NCBI RefSeq assembly: GCF_001649575.2
Contig: NC_051444.1
Span: 26,498,563 to 26,562,562, forward strand
Length of the DNA stretch: 64,000 nucleotides
Reading direction: 5' to 3'
Origin: Kryptolebias marmoratus
Taxonomy: Eukaryota > Chordata > Actinopteri > Cyprinodontiformes > Rivulidae
The number at the start of each line of letters is the position of its first letter. The first letter of the stretch is position 1. The notes beneath the pieces are model-generated. The model did not search any database. It had not been told where the DNA came from and saw only the letters and a program-made list of their open reading frames with translations. A program made the position numbers and the translations under genes. Below are positions 45,700 through 57,384 of the stretch, one piece after another.

Positions 45700-46935
45700 G
45701 CCCTTTCTTATTGTAAACAAAAGCAAGATGCAAGAGTATGTTTGTTTTGTTTTTGTGTTTTTTTTCAGTGTAAAAAATGTTTTAGCGTTTAAAAGCATCT
45801 TTGTCACCCTTGCTTAGGCTTTTTTCCTGTAGTACATTTTGTCCTAATCAGTACCTACGTGACCGCTTTCCATTGAAAACATTTTAACATTTTTCCTGCT
45901 ACAGTTTTCACCAGTTTAAATTAAATAATGATAGACATAACAAAGTGCTAAGTAGAACAAAAGACAAGGAGGACGTCACACCTGCCTTGCTTTGTCCATC
46001 ACAAAACGGCTTTGCATTTCCCAGAACTTTCGTGGCTCCGTACCAAAGTATCAGATCACTCGAAGGATCCCAATGTTTATAATTCCATCAGAAAAACTTG
46101 TTTTCTTTGAAAACCTTTGATTTCAAATACACCTTCTGATTTTTCAGTTTTGGATTAGTTAATTATTATTATTATTATTATTATACTCTTTCTCTTTCTT
46201 TCTCTTCTTTTAAACATTTTTGTGAGGTTTACCTTCTCAGTATTATTAGCATTTTGGCACCTGATGGATTAAATATGACGCGTCCAGTGTCTCGTAGTGA
46301 AAGCTCTTGTTTAAAACCTTAAATTTAAGCATTTGACCGTTGCATGTGTATGTCAGTGGTTCAGTTATTTCCCCTCTTCTTTTGTTTTCTTTCAAACAGC
46401 TTACTCTCTTATGACAAAGAAAATTCACATCATGTGCGTTTGTGTCAACATTAGTACATATCTGCCTTTTAGTTTGACACATGTGAGATTACCAAGTCAT
46501 CTTGGTGATGGTGGGTCACTTCAAGGGCAATAATAGTCAGTCATGACGTGCAACCAGATGTGCTTGTTTCCAAGTCATTTAAAACTTTCTTATATTCATC
46601 CAAATCACCTCCTTATGGCGCAGATGCTTTTGGATCTGATTCCAATCAGACAAAGATGGATTTTTGTATGCTATTTTCACAGATCTGCATAGGATTTTGT
46701 AAATGTATACGAGAATTTTTTTTTTTTACAATGAAAGACAAGGACTTCAGGTACTTTTCTGGATGGTGTAAATCTGTAGCTATAATGAAAGCAAACTTAA
46801 AACCACATTTTAGATAAGAGAAAAAATGCACAGACTATATAACTGTCTGCAATGGTGTGTAAAGGTTTACACTTTGATATGAACTTCTAGTTGTTCTGAC
46901 AGTCAGTAGCCACTGTTTATTATTTATTATTTATT
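45700..46935. other. Unannotated stretch with a small exon-like patch and ATT microsatellite
   Basis: (ATT)n lies at about 46162-46183, followed by a TCTTT-rich run. On the minus strand at about 46075-46013 a stretch of coding-like composition ends 'gcaaggcag' before 'gtgtga'. A frame there gives 'YFGTEPRKFWEMQSRFVMDK'. It has no clear upstream acceptor, and its phase does not match the 44.4 kb exon. Confidence 0.3.
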
Positions 46936-46939
46936 TTTA

Positions 46940-47690
46940 TTATTGCCCACCAATGAAGGCGAAGCAGCAATAATGCTTTTCCTCGTGTCTGAGTGTGTAT
47001 GTTTGTTTGTTTGCCTGTAATGTTAGGGAAATATCTCTTAAACCAGTGGATGAAAAATAATGAAGCTCTCAGAAAGTATTCATTAGATGAACATCTAGAA
47101 ATTATTACCTTTTGGAGTCAACTCAAGGCAGTAGCCACAGCAAAACAATCTTAGCTGCAATCTGGGCTACATTCACCCAGTTTTACTGATACTGAGTGAA
47201 AAATTGATGTGGTAGTAGCTGAGCGCTGTCCTCAACACATACTATAAGCACAACACATTGCATGCATCTTTGCTTAAAGCCTTGGCTTTAATTTTGTAGT
47301 TGACCCTGTTTGTCTGTTAACAAAAAAAAAACACAGATTTCAATGAAGCGCTCAGAAAGTAATTACTGGCTGTACATCTACAACTCATTAACTTTTGGTT
47401 CAAGATAGCTACCACAGCTAATCATCCTGAGCCTACACAGGAATGGCTATACCTGAGTCAATTTTACAACTAAAATGTGATGTAGTAGCTAAGATTTATT
47501 CACAAGACAAGTCGTGTGGGACATTACATAACAAATTGCATAATTTTATGTCCATGGTTTGACCAAAATAGCCAATACTCCGTAATTTCTTATCATAAGA
47601 TGATCTTAGTCAAAAAACATGAATGCATAAAGGGCAGTGGGCAACATGCATTCCTTCCTTCAAGGAATGCTCTGCTTTTGTGTCTTAACA
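46940..47690 (+). repeat. Family A repeat, longest copy (about 750 bp)
   Basis: It runs from 'attgcccaccaatgaaggcg' 'aagcagcaataatg' at the 5' side through two successive core units (about 47020-47280 and 47290-47480). It ends with the 3' block 'gcagtgggcaac' 'atgcattccttccttcaagg' 'aatgct'. The 5' 'attgcccac' and 3' 'gtgggcaa' are a short inverted pair. The 3' end folds as a hairpin of 'gcattcctt' with 'aaggaatgc'. No protein is encoded. Confidence 0.78.
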
Positions 47691-48599
47691 AGAAAACTTA
47701 AGTTAATGCATATGATGGACCAAATTCAAAGATTATTATATTACCTGCCTTTTAGGTCTAGTTTTAAAGTTGTACTTGGTAAAAAAAAAAAGTACAGTAG
47801 TTGAAATTTTATACCAAAACTTGCTTTACATTAAATGCAAGTGATCTGGAGCCAATATCATTAGCAACTCAAGAGAAAAAAAAAAGTTTGTCATGTTGTC
47901 TGAGTTTATATACACATAAATATGACAATATTAAACTGAAAAGGGGTTTCTGACAATGGCTACCTTTTAGTAACAAACTGAATTTGCATCCCACTATACT
48001 TTATGTAGAGGCCACGTAGTGCTGCTTAATGGTGCATGTCACATGTAAACAAATAGGGATTTTAAAACTCTATATGAAGTTGTAAACACCATATTTTGGA
48101 CATTTAAAAGAAGTTCAGCGTCTGGCTATTGCAGCACATGAAAACGTAGCTTTGGTCCAAATTCTAATCAACTTACCCTTGAGTTCAACAAGACATGTAT
48201 GCCAGATGTCAGAAAATTCCTTCCAGGTGTTCCAGATATGTTGTGCTCATTATTATACTCAAAGCCACAGTAACCTTTTTTTCTTTACATTATCAACATC
48301 TGATCGGTTCATTCATGAGTCAGAGAGAACTCGGTTGCCAAATATTACAAAATACCCTTTAGGTGTTTTACAGATGTAGTGTTTATCAGAGTGGGCCAGA
48401 TAAATGTGTGAAGAACACAAAACATTAAAAGGGCAAATTATGCCATTAGGTGTAAATGACAGAAAACTCGTAAAAAAGTTAATTTTAATGTCATTTCTAC
48501 TTGGATTCTACTTTTTAAGTTTTTAACCCTGTGAAACTACAAATAAACATATTTGTGGTATATGTTACAATAAGCTATTTCCAGTAAATATAAAAACAA
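47691..48599. other. Unannotated stretch
   Basis: Only short chance frames; no repeat recognised. Confidence 0.4.
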
Positions 48600-48613
48600 C
48601 TATAATAAAAGAG

Positions 48614-48790
48614 TTTTATTTTTTGAAAGAATGAATATCACCCGCTACCTTTTTATTCCAGAGTTCTAATGAGTAAACATTTCCTCTCATTCGGGTGTAA
48701 GCGGTAGATGAACTCCTTGGCCCTTGTTGGGGAATTGAGCGGCTCCAGCGGCTCGTTCCTCCCGTGTACATGTAGTGGATGTAACCTGTA
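48614..48790 (-). other. Exon-like GC-richer island, minus strand
   Basis: Between AT-rich flanks, the segment 48650-48780 has coding-like composition. On the minus strand an AG occurs at the end of 'attgatgatacag'. Two frames are open for more than 40 codons. One gives 'YIHYMYTGGTSRWSRS' and stays open to a possible donor 'aaaaag|gtagcg'. The other gives 'EPLEPLNSPTRAKEFIYR' and stops at TAA, with an AATAAA (plus 48615-48620) about 40-50 bp on. I cannot choose between an internal and a terminal exon, and I do not recognise either protein. The acceptor is weak. Confidence 0.3.
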
Positions 48791-48984
48791 TCATCAATAA
48801 AAGCTGGTTTAGTTTGAGTTCTCTTCAGATTATCAGTAACAAACGTGCTTAATCAAGTTTTTCACCTGAACTTGATGTTAAACATGGGATTTTGAGAATA
48901 AAATGGTCCGAATGTGGTCCTTATTATGTACTTCAAAAATTTAAACTAAATAGAACTAAATTTAAATTTAATCTTATGTTGAGA

Positions 48985-49370
48985 GATGAGAGATCTATAG
49001 CCATTCAGGTCAATCCTTGTAACTGAGCTTCTCATGCGATATTGTAAGATCTCACCCTGGTGTAGCACTCATGTTGAGAATCAATTCCAGCTACAACCAC
49101 TGACACTTCAAGTCATCCTGTGTAAATTTGACCATTTAAACATCTGTGTTGCGTAAAGGTGTTTAGCTGTGACGGTTGTCTTGAATGGGGTTGAGTCCAA
49201 AGGTTAATCAGTTGTAGATGTACATCTGACAAATACTCTGAGAGTTCCAGTAAATCTAACCACTGGTTTTCATGGCATACTTTGCTAATGCTACAGACAA
49301 ACGAACACACACAAGTAAACACACACAGGCAAAAACATCATTGCCTTTTCAGCTTTGATGATGGTTAGTA
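48985..49370 (-). repeat. Family A repeat, reverse orientation
   Basis: Plus-strand signature: 'acggttgtcttgaatggggt', 'ttaatcagttgtagatgtac', 'catggcatactttgctaatg' and, at the 5' side, 'aaaaacatcattgccttttc'. The 3' region toward 48985 is diverged. Confidence 0.7.
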
Positions 49371-49539
49371 ATTACAGATGATCCAGTTCTTGCATCTTAA
49401 ACCTTCTTCAGTGTAGTTCCAACTTTTTAACATGTGTAATGATACCTCAGCCACATTCAACCTTCAAAAAGGGCTCAGAGTAGAAGCCAGAACCTTGTGT
49501 AAAAACCTGACCAGCTCATTTTTGTTGCTATCGGGGTTT

Positions 49540-49600
49540 CTTGTTTGGTTGTTTGTTTGGTTGGTTGGTTGTTTTGTGTGTATGTGTGTGTGTGTGTGTT
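49540..49600. repeat. GGTT-rich run and (GT)n microsatellite
   Basis: Alternating 'ggttgtttgtttggttggtt' leads into (GT)n at about 49575-49599. Confidence 0.9.
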
Positions 49601-50036
49601 TATCTGTTCCTACTGTAGTGTCACATTAGTGGAACAAAACCTTCTACCCCTTTTTCTCCCCTTTTGAAACTGCGAAACTCAAAGAACTACAGTAAGAAGA
49701 CAGACTGTGCGTCTCCAGCTACACAATAAAATGTCAAAGATGTTGATTAGAACTGATATTTACAGCACTGGTAAAAGCTTGGCCACAATTCTCTGCAGTT
49801 TGGGCAAAACTGCTAAAGACAGATACTATGTGGCTTCAAAGAGATTTTGGCGGCGAACTAGCTATTACCACTTTCTTTCTCAGGTTTAGAGATGGGACCA
49901 TAGCAGCCCCTACTGACACCTGAGTGTTGAGAAGGGACCTAAACTTCATCAACAATTCTTTACACTTGTGGTTTGAATTAGTTTACCAACAAAATCTGTA
50001 TGTCTTGCATTTCTCACTATAACAATGTCTCTCTAA
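49601..50036. other. Unannotated stretch
   Basis: A 60-codon frame at 49707-49889 has no recognised motif. Confidence 0.35.
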
Positions 50037-50048
50037 ACACACACACAC

Positions 50049-50120
<72 letters not shown>
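50037..50120. repeat. Compound microsatellite (AC)n ... (AT)32
   Basis: A short (AC)n at 50037-50049, then TTATTT, then uninterrupted AT for about 64 bp. Confidence 0.98.
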
Positions 50121-50128
<8 letters not shown>

Positions 50129-51649
50129 CACATCCAGTTCTTCACCTGAACCAAACAGAAGACCCTGAGCATTAATCAAACATTTTAGTCCCATTTTAAT
50201 CACAACTTCAAAGTAGATTAAGTCAATTTAAAGAGGTAAGTCCTGAACCATTATCTGCAGTAGATGTTTTTATTTTGAGTTTTGTTAAACATGGAACCTA
50301 GAATTAATTAATTCTGTCCTGTGTGTGTGGTTATGTTCCCTTCAAATGAAAAGAAAGCCTATATCCTTTCCCCTACACTAGTAAATAAATGATCTCTGGA
50401 TTCTCCTGAATTATTGTTTCAAAAATAGAAGAATTTAGTGTGGTTTCAGTGATTTAGTGATGGAATCTTTTTTGCACTGTGCTATAAACACTAAATTAAT
50501 CATAACACTATGTAAACAAATAGAAATCGACATTTAAGGTTTGCCATGTCATCACATTTGAACTTTTTCACACGGATTTGTAAAAATAACCAGAACAAAA
50601 ATCATATTTTACCTTTAGTTGTCACCAGGTTACTTATTTTTAAACCAGTGTACAAATATATGAGTGACTTTACCTTCCACATATGATATATATCTTACAC
50701 ACCGTGTGCAACAACTGAAAATAAGAATGATTGTTTTGAAGACTCAAAGTTTTCCTCGTCGTATTAAAGCACCACAGACCGAACGTTATCGGAGTTGTGC
50801 TTATGGAGCCCTTTGTGATGGATAGTTCTCATGATTTAGCCATAACTCTGTGTAATACGCTTAATAAATGCTGTCCACATGGCTCTCAGACAAAAACCAC
50901 AGCTGCTGCTGTGGGATGTTCAAAAGGAGAGCTTTGAGAAGTGACGAGCAGAAAAAGGTGACAGGGGTGCGACCGCAGGAGGAGGAAACCCAGTCTGTTT
51001 ACTCAAGTGATGCTGTAACTTGAGTTATGGGTCTCAGCTTGGTGGTTTTTCTTAAACCATTCAGATTGGACGAGCTTATGTTCACCTCCTGCAACAGAGA
51101 AGGGGACTTTAAGACAACATTGACTTTGGCATGAGGGCAGAGACTTGAGAAGTGACGGGACTTTTAAAGAAGTTTCCTTCTTCCACTGCCTGCACTCTGA
51201 TCTACATCAGATCGCACCTGGCATTCGTAACGAGCAGACACGCTGCCTTGTGTCCCCTGTCGTCTCCTCGTGCCACAAAGATGAGGTCACAAACTCCAGC
51301 AGAGGTCAGAGCTGCAGATGAAGTCGGTGCCTCGTTAAATCAAACGTACGAACATAATGTCTTTAAAGATGCAAACCGTCATTTCAAGAAAGAATATCAG
51401 CTGGAAAGATTTCCTGATCTATATTGCTATTACTTATGACTTGAGTTAGATTTCACCTTGACATTCTACAGGAAATTGGATACAAACAAACAAGAAGGCA
51501 TGTCTTTTGACTCATTTACAAAAGGAAAATTGGTAAAATTTGAAATTTTTTGATTTCGATTTGAATTAACATGTGTTTTTGTATCTACATCTTTTATTGT
51601 TGCAGACAAAATAAATAAACTGTAATAAACCATTTAGTTTGTATGAATC
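50121..51649. other. Unannotated stretch with one GC-richer open frame
   Basis: At 51152-51439 (plus) a 95-codon frame coincides with a GC-richer patch. It includes 'NVFKDANRHFKKEYQLERFP' but matches nothing I know. Possible first or isolated exon; unsupported by clear splice or promoter signals. Confidence 0.3.
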
Positions 51650-52690
51650 AGTCAGTCTGCCTGTTTAAAGGGTGAAAGTAGTCACAGGGCTGTTTGGTAT
51701 CATGGTGTGTACCACACTGAACATGGAGCACAGAAAGCTGAGGACAGAGTTGTCTCAGGAGCTTAGAAAGAACATGACTGACACCATGTTAAAGCTAAAG
51801 GCTATAAGACCGTCTCCAAGCAGCTGGATGTTCCTCTGACTACAGCTGCTCAGATTATTCAGAGGTTTAAGGTCCACAGGACTAGAAACAACCTCCCTGG
51901 CTGTTGCTCCAAGAAGAAATTTGAAGACAAAATGCAAGTAATGATAATATGATTGATAACTAAAGAGCTCAGAACAGTGTTATTATTTCAGGCCCCTAGC
52001 ACTGATGTACCAATGTCAAGGTACATCTTAATGGACACCAAATCATAAAAAAGCAGGACTGGAATTTGCCAAAATGCATATTGACCACAAAGCTTCTGGG
52101 AGAATGTCCTTTGAACAGATGAGACAAAACTGGAAACTTTTGGCAACAAGTCAGCTCTGTGTTCATAGACCCAAAGATGAAATATACAACAATAAAAACA
52201 CTGCAGCTACTGTGAAACATGGATGGGGCTCGGTTTTGTTCTGGGGCTGCTTTGCTGAATGTGGGACAGGGTGTCTCGAATCTATTCTGAAGACTATTAA
52301 GGAATTTGGAGCAAAACATGCTGCCCAGTGTCAGAAGGTTTGGTCTCAGCTGCAGGTTATAAGTCCTCCAACAGGATACTGATCTAAAACACACAGCCAA
52401 AGATAGCCCAGAATGGCTCAGAACAAAACATTGGACCGTTCTAAAGTGGCCTTCTGAGCCCTGATCTAAATCCTGTGGAACATCTGTGGAAGGAGCTGAA
52501 ACATCTGTAGAAGGAACCCTTCAAACCTGAGACAGCTGGAATAGTTTGCTTACGAGGACTCGGACAAAAAACCTGTGGACAGGTGCAGAACTCTTCTAAA
52601 GAGTTACAGAAATAGCTTGATTGCAGTGATTAGCTCTAAAGGTTAAGCAACAAAGTATTATTTTAAGACAGCATCCTTGTTTGTTAGTGA
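51650..52690 (+). pseudogene. Second Tc1-like transposase remnant, internally deleted
   Basis: The start of a known fish Tc1 family is seen: 'cctgtttaaagggtgaaagt' then 'gtgtaccacactgaacatgg'. It encodes, with frameshifts, 'RKLRTELSQELRKNMTDTML', 'KAKGYKTVSKQLDVPLTTAA' and 'IIQRFKVHRTRNNLPGCCSK' of the helix-turn-helix region. The segment between about 51930 and 52040 is collapsed, so the second DNA-binding part is missing. The catalytic part follows in broken frames: 'TDETKLETFGNKSA', 'YNNKNTAATVKHGWGSVLFW' 'GCFAECGTG' (about 52185-52270) and 'SPDLNPVEHLWKELKHL' (about 52455-52510). Several stops, including one in place of the Trp before TDE, show it is dead. It is a different family from the 4.5-5.9 kb element and reads in the opposite direction. 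Clean inverted ends were not identified. Confidence 0.85.
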
Positions 52691-54124
52691 AACTTTCATT
52701 GTTTTGTTTTTTTGTTTGTTTTTTTGTTTGGGGGAGTTGTTTAATATTCTGTTGAACTAAAATTCAAAAGTAATGACTAAGTTTATAAGTTAATTTTCAG
52801 TCATTTTTCGTTTTATTACCTATGTCAGTTTCAAGTTATTTCAGGGACCTTTCTGGATTTTTCTTTCTTTAACAAAATGATACAAAGAACTTTGTCTGGG
52901 TTTGTACTGTTAAAAATACATAAATACATAAAATGCTGAACAAACATCCTTCATAAGTAGTGAATTTACATTTTGCCAAGAGATTTATGCAGAATTCAAA
53001 CACATGTTAAATCTGTGAAGCATTTCATTTGAAGCACAGAGAAGTTAAGAACTGAGTGGTGGGCATGTTTTCCTCCCAGAACAAAGGTGATACCAGTAAC
53101 GTTGTCACTTAAAAGATAGATGATGTAAACTGACAAAGACATTGATTTCCATTATCTCTGGACAGCTTACTATCTGTTCCGTCTCATTTGTTCTTTCCTC
53201 CATTCAATTTGAGTGATATCTTGTTGACATTTTGCCCTGAGAGAGGAAATTTAATTGTATGCCCAGAGTAAGTGGGATTGACTCTTAGGGATAATGGGGC
53301 AGATGTGATCGCTCGTATCAGTGAAATACAAGGTGGTCTTTTATTTTTTTTATAACTTTAGCAATGTAGCTATTTGGTTGTATTTCATAATTAAAACAAA
53401 AGAATCCAGGGTATTTTTCCCATTTCTGGTTATTGCTATCTCCTGTGGGTCGTTCATGTATTTTTAAGCTTAAATCTTTAATAACTGCACTAATTGACGG
53501 ACTAAAACCGCCATCCAGTGCTGCAAAACCACCATTATATCAATAGAAAGTGTCAAGTATGATTCATATACAAACATAATTGAACAGTTTCAGTTTCTCA
53601 GTTTTACTTTCCAGCATGTTTGGGTCTTGAGTTTCCTTTTGGGTTTTTATGGGCCTCACACAGTCATGTAAAAACTGACTTGCTGCACAGTTTTGCTCCT
53701 ACATTTAAGTTAATGTGCCTTCTGCACCAAAGAAAAAGAAAAAAAAGCTGCAAGAATTTGAAAATGCAACAGCTGACTGAAGCACTAAAGCTATGGTACT
53801 TTAGTACTAAAGTACATCAGAATATAATAAGACATCATAGGAACCGCAGCCATAAATCGAGCCTGTGTGTGTGTGTGATATATACAGTAAGAATTGTTAA
53901 TTAGATATTTAGATTTAGGGTAAGATCTCCAATCTCTGAAATTACATCAAAAAAGGGCTTTGTGATGTGATGTTTTGTATTAAAAAGTGAAGCTTTGAAT
54001 CACTTGAAACTGAAAATATATTTTTTGTTGTTTGTTTGTTTTGCATTAAAAAAAGTTTTTTGTCTTGAAATAGTAGGATAAAGTGATGATAAGTATATTA
54101 ACACATTTGTCTATCTTGTTCAGT
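52691..54124. other. Unannotated stretch
   Basis: No gene or repeat family recognised; T-rich runs near 52700-52740. Confidence 0.4.
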
Positions 54125-54649
54125 TGTTGTTGTGTCTCTGTGTTTGCATGTTCATGTGTCTGTCTGTTATCAGAATCACTCTTGAACCGCTAGACAGATT
54201 TTAGTGAAAGCTGCAGAAAATAATCACTGGATTATACATCTACAACTGATAAACTTTTTAGGTCAATCAAATTCAAGATGGCTGCCACAGCCAACTAGCC
54301 TTATAAAACACACAATTGGCAATAAGTCAGGACAGTGTTGCAGATACTAACTTAAAATTTGGTGTGGTTGTAGGTGAAACTGATTTCAAAATATATTCTG
54401 AGCAATAGCAGATTGCACAAGATCTTTGTTTAAAATGTGTCCATTAATGTATTGGAGTTAACTCTGTGTGACTGTTTGCAAAATATCTCATAAACCACGG
54501 CCAGTTGATTTAAACAAGAAACAGAAATAGCTATAAATCAGCCAGTTTTATTTATACTGTGTTAAAATTTGGTGTGTTAGTAGCTGAGAGTCATTTTTAA
54601 CAAACACCAAGTGCTGCTGATCAATATGTATTCCTTCAAGAAATGCTAG
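54125..54649 (+). repeat. Family A repeat, two-unit copy with CTAG end
   Basis: First unit has 'aattcaagatggctgccaca' (about 54270). The second, shortened unit follows 'gttggagttaactctgtgtg'-type sequence. The 3' end reads 'tattccttcaagaaatgctag', again hairpin plus CTAG. Confidence 0.75.
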
Positions 54650-55169
54650 GTCTTTCATTCTGTATAATTTCTGCTTAGTTAAATAACTAGTCTCACTGCC
54701 ATCAGAACAAAGTAAAGTAAACCAGCTGATAAGTCAGAGTGTGTGATAGCTCCTCCCCTGTGGAGAGCAGAGATTGAAGCTGAACTGTGCCCTGAACAGA
54801 GGCTAATCACCCAGTCTCTCTTTCCAGCACCCATGGGGGAGTTTTAATGAGGCTAATGGTTGTTTGACTAAACATCCTGCAGCCGTCATCCGTCAGGGAA
54901 GCAGCAGGTCAGAGGCTTTTGATGCCTGTCTGTGCAACAGAAGAAGTAGCATCTCTCTCCCTGTCCTTCCACATGACTTTGCCAACTCACTGGTAAATGT
55001 GAAAAATGAAATGTCACAAGGAGTACTGTGCATGCTACATATAGATCTGCAAGAGACCAGAATTCTTGCAGCAGAATCAGAGGTATTTTAAAAAAAAATA
55101 AAATTTTTTCATGTGGAGTTTCAAAAAAGCCCTTACAGGCTCAAGACCATCAGCCCCAACACATACTTC
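54650..55169. other. Unannotated stretch
   Basis: A 75-codon frame (54864-55091) crosses a less AT-rich patch with no known motif. Confidence 0.35.
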
Positions 55170-55635
55170 GAGCCCTACACACTGCGTAAGATTTTTGCTT
55201 AAAACTTTGGCAGTAACTTTACAAGTCAACCATGTCTGTCTGTTAGCCAAAAAATATCATGGACCACTGAACTGATTTTAATGAAACACACAGCAAGTAA
55301 TCATTGGCTGTACATCCACAACCGATTAATTTTCTGAATCAACTCAATATAAAAAGGGAGCAACCACCAACTAACTAACTAACGCCAACATGACAAACTG
55401 CTATAACTCCATCCGTTTTATAGATTTTGATCTACAATTTGATGCAAGAGCAGCCGAGAGACATTCACAACATGTACTCCAAGCATTGAAAGATTGCTTT
55501 GTATCTCTCTGTGTCTAGTGAGATCGTCCTCAACATTACTTTTGAGGTTTGGCCACAATGGCTTTAAGATGATCTTAGTTTAAAACGCTGGCATGAAAGG
55601 CAGTGGGAGACAAGTATTCCTTTAAAAAATGCTAG
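55170..55635 (+). repeat. Family A repeat, one unit plus complete 3' region
   Basis: Shows 'ggctgtacatccacaaccga', 'gctataactccatccgtttt', 'gcatgaaaggcagtgggaga' and the end 'atgctag' at 55629-55635. A short CTAA run (about 55370) expands inside the core. Confidence 0.75.
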
Positions 55636-56676
55636 GCCTGTATTTAACAGCTGTTGTAACTATAGCCTGTGTGTCACCATGGAAAATGTGCTCCTGTTAA
55701 CACATACTGTATCTGGAACTACTACAAAAATAGACTTAAGAGCTTTAGCTCTGTCTGCAGACAGATTTGTTAGCATGGCCACAGTGCAACTTTGAAAGAG
55801 ACAGTACCACTACTGTGTAATGCTTACAGAGGTAAAGCACTACTATCTGCAGCTAAAAGTGCAGCATATTACCATTTATTAGACATTTACTGCCACTTAA
55901 AGCATGCTTCACTCACTGCAGTTTGCTCCTAAATCATAGCTGTAACTGCTGACCAAAACACACCACTGCACTGCTCTAAAGAGAGTTTTGGTAGAAAAGT
56001 ACAGACTCTCAAAGACAACTGCTGCAGAAGTCTCGTTCCACAACTCCGGTGATGGGGAGACACGTCTGCGCGTGTGCTTCCTGTATCGCTCATTTTGCAA
56101 AAGCACCATACTCATTGTGCATGATATCAGTTTACAAAAACTGGAAGTTGCAGGATGAGTGCCAGTGGTAGTGACATCACGTATGGCATTTGCAATGAAG
56201 AACATGAATGTAGACTTGACCAATAAACACCAAGGAAAACTTCGGTCCACTTCTATTTCTGAAGCAGGTTATGCTTTTTCAACATTTGTTGGATAACATG
56301 CAGGATGTTTGGTGAGTCTATTTTATGTTGGGGGCAGAAGACAGAATAGAGCACGTCGAGAGACTCTACACACTAATGTGCAAGGTCAGTAATAATGAGG
56401 GGGTGGAAACTGATTCTCTAACTGTGGTTTTACAAAGAAAAAGGAGGATGTTCTCAAAGATAAGGACACCTCCTTCACAGCAAAGTGGTCAGTCATAAGA
56501 GTGTGTTCAACAAAAGAATGATCAGAATGTGCCACAAAAATCATTGCTTCCTGTGGCCATTAAATTATACAGCCCATACTCATTCTTTTTAATTAATATT
56601 TCAATAAATGATCAGTTATTATGCACACACAAATAAACTCACATGCGTAGTGTATGTATAATACAGTTTACTTTGT
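55636..56676. other. Unannotated stretch
   Basis: A 113-codon minus-strand frame (55909-56250) has no recognised domain and no splice support. Confidence 0.35.
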
Positions 56677-56850
56677 AACGCCTCAGTGGTGCCCGTGGTC
56701 ATTGGAGCACTCAGTGCTGTGACCCCCAAACAGGAAGAATGGCTCCAACAGATCCCAGGAACAATCTCAGACATCTCTGTCCAGAAGAGCGCAGTCCTAG
56801 GAACACCTAAGATACTGCCCAGAACCCTCGAGCTCCCAGGCCTCTTATAG
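56677..56850 (+). pseudogene. C-terminal fragment of an R4/Dong/Rex6-like LINE protein
   Basis: An uninterrupted frame of 57 codons and a TAG encodes 'NASVVPVVIGALSAVTPKQE', 'EWLQQIPGTISDISVQKSAV' and 'LGTPKILPRTLELPGLL'. From family knowledge I recognise this as the extreme C-terminus, after the restriction-like endonuclease, of the same type of polyprotein whose reverse transcriptase lies broken at 24960-26575. Nothing upstream (56600-56676) belongs to the element, so the copy is strongly 5'-truncated, as is usual for LINEs. The absence of stops may reflect its short length. Confidence 0.8.
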
Positions 56851-57384
56851 AGGACCTAAGCTTGAAGTGAAATTGGAACTGCCAAAAAAATAGTATTGGA
56901 AAATAGTACTTATCCATTGTAAAAACCTTTTAAAATCATCCCCATGAAATCCTAAGTGATGATCAGAAACAGCAGAACAAATCAGAAGACAATGGTATTT
57001 AAAAAATGTAGCATTATATAAAGAATAGTTTATGATCACAAATTTTATATCCTAAGGTAAAAAGTCCTTGTACTGCCTTATTAGTCTCAAATGTTGTGGT
57101 TATTAAAACTAAGAGCCAACAGTTCAAATGTATGCCTTCAAGCATGCCTGCTCTGTGTGGAAATTCCAGTTCCTCTAATACATGGCAGTAAACAATGCAC
57201 AGCTGTCTTTGTCTGCTCACATCTACTTAACACTCATAAAGTTGACTTTTAACACTCTGAAGACAAAGGCTGGTATTGCCTTGAGTGATCGAATAATCTC
57301 TCGTTCTTCAATCCAGTTCAGCAGGTGGGGTTAGTGTCAGCTCTGCCAGAACAGACATGCCAACGCAACTATATAGGCCAAGTA
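56851..57384. other. Unannotated stretch
   Basis: The first part may be LINE 3' UTR; nothing else recognised. Confidence 0.35.

Noticed and set aside
51152..51439. 95-codon frame as a supported gene
   Set aside because: The patch is GC-richer, but there is no recognisable domain, no clear splice sites and no polyadenylation signal in phase, so it is listed only as a possibility.
55909..56250. 113-codon minus-strand frame as a gene
   Set aside because: No domain and no splice signals; it begins and ends in ordinary AT-rich sequence.
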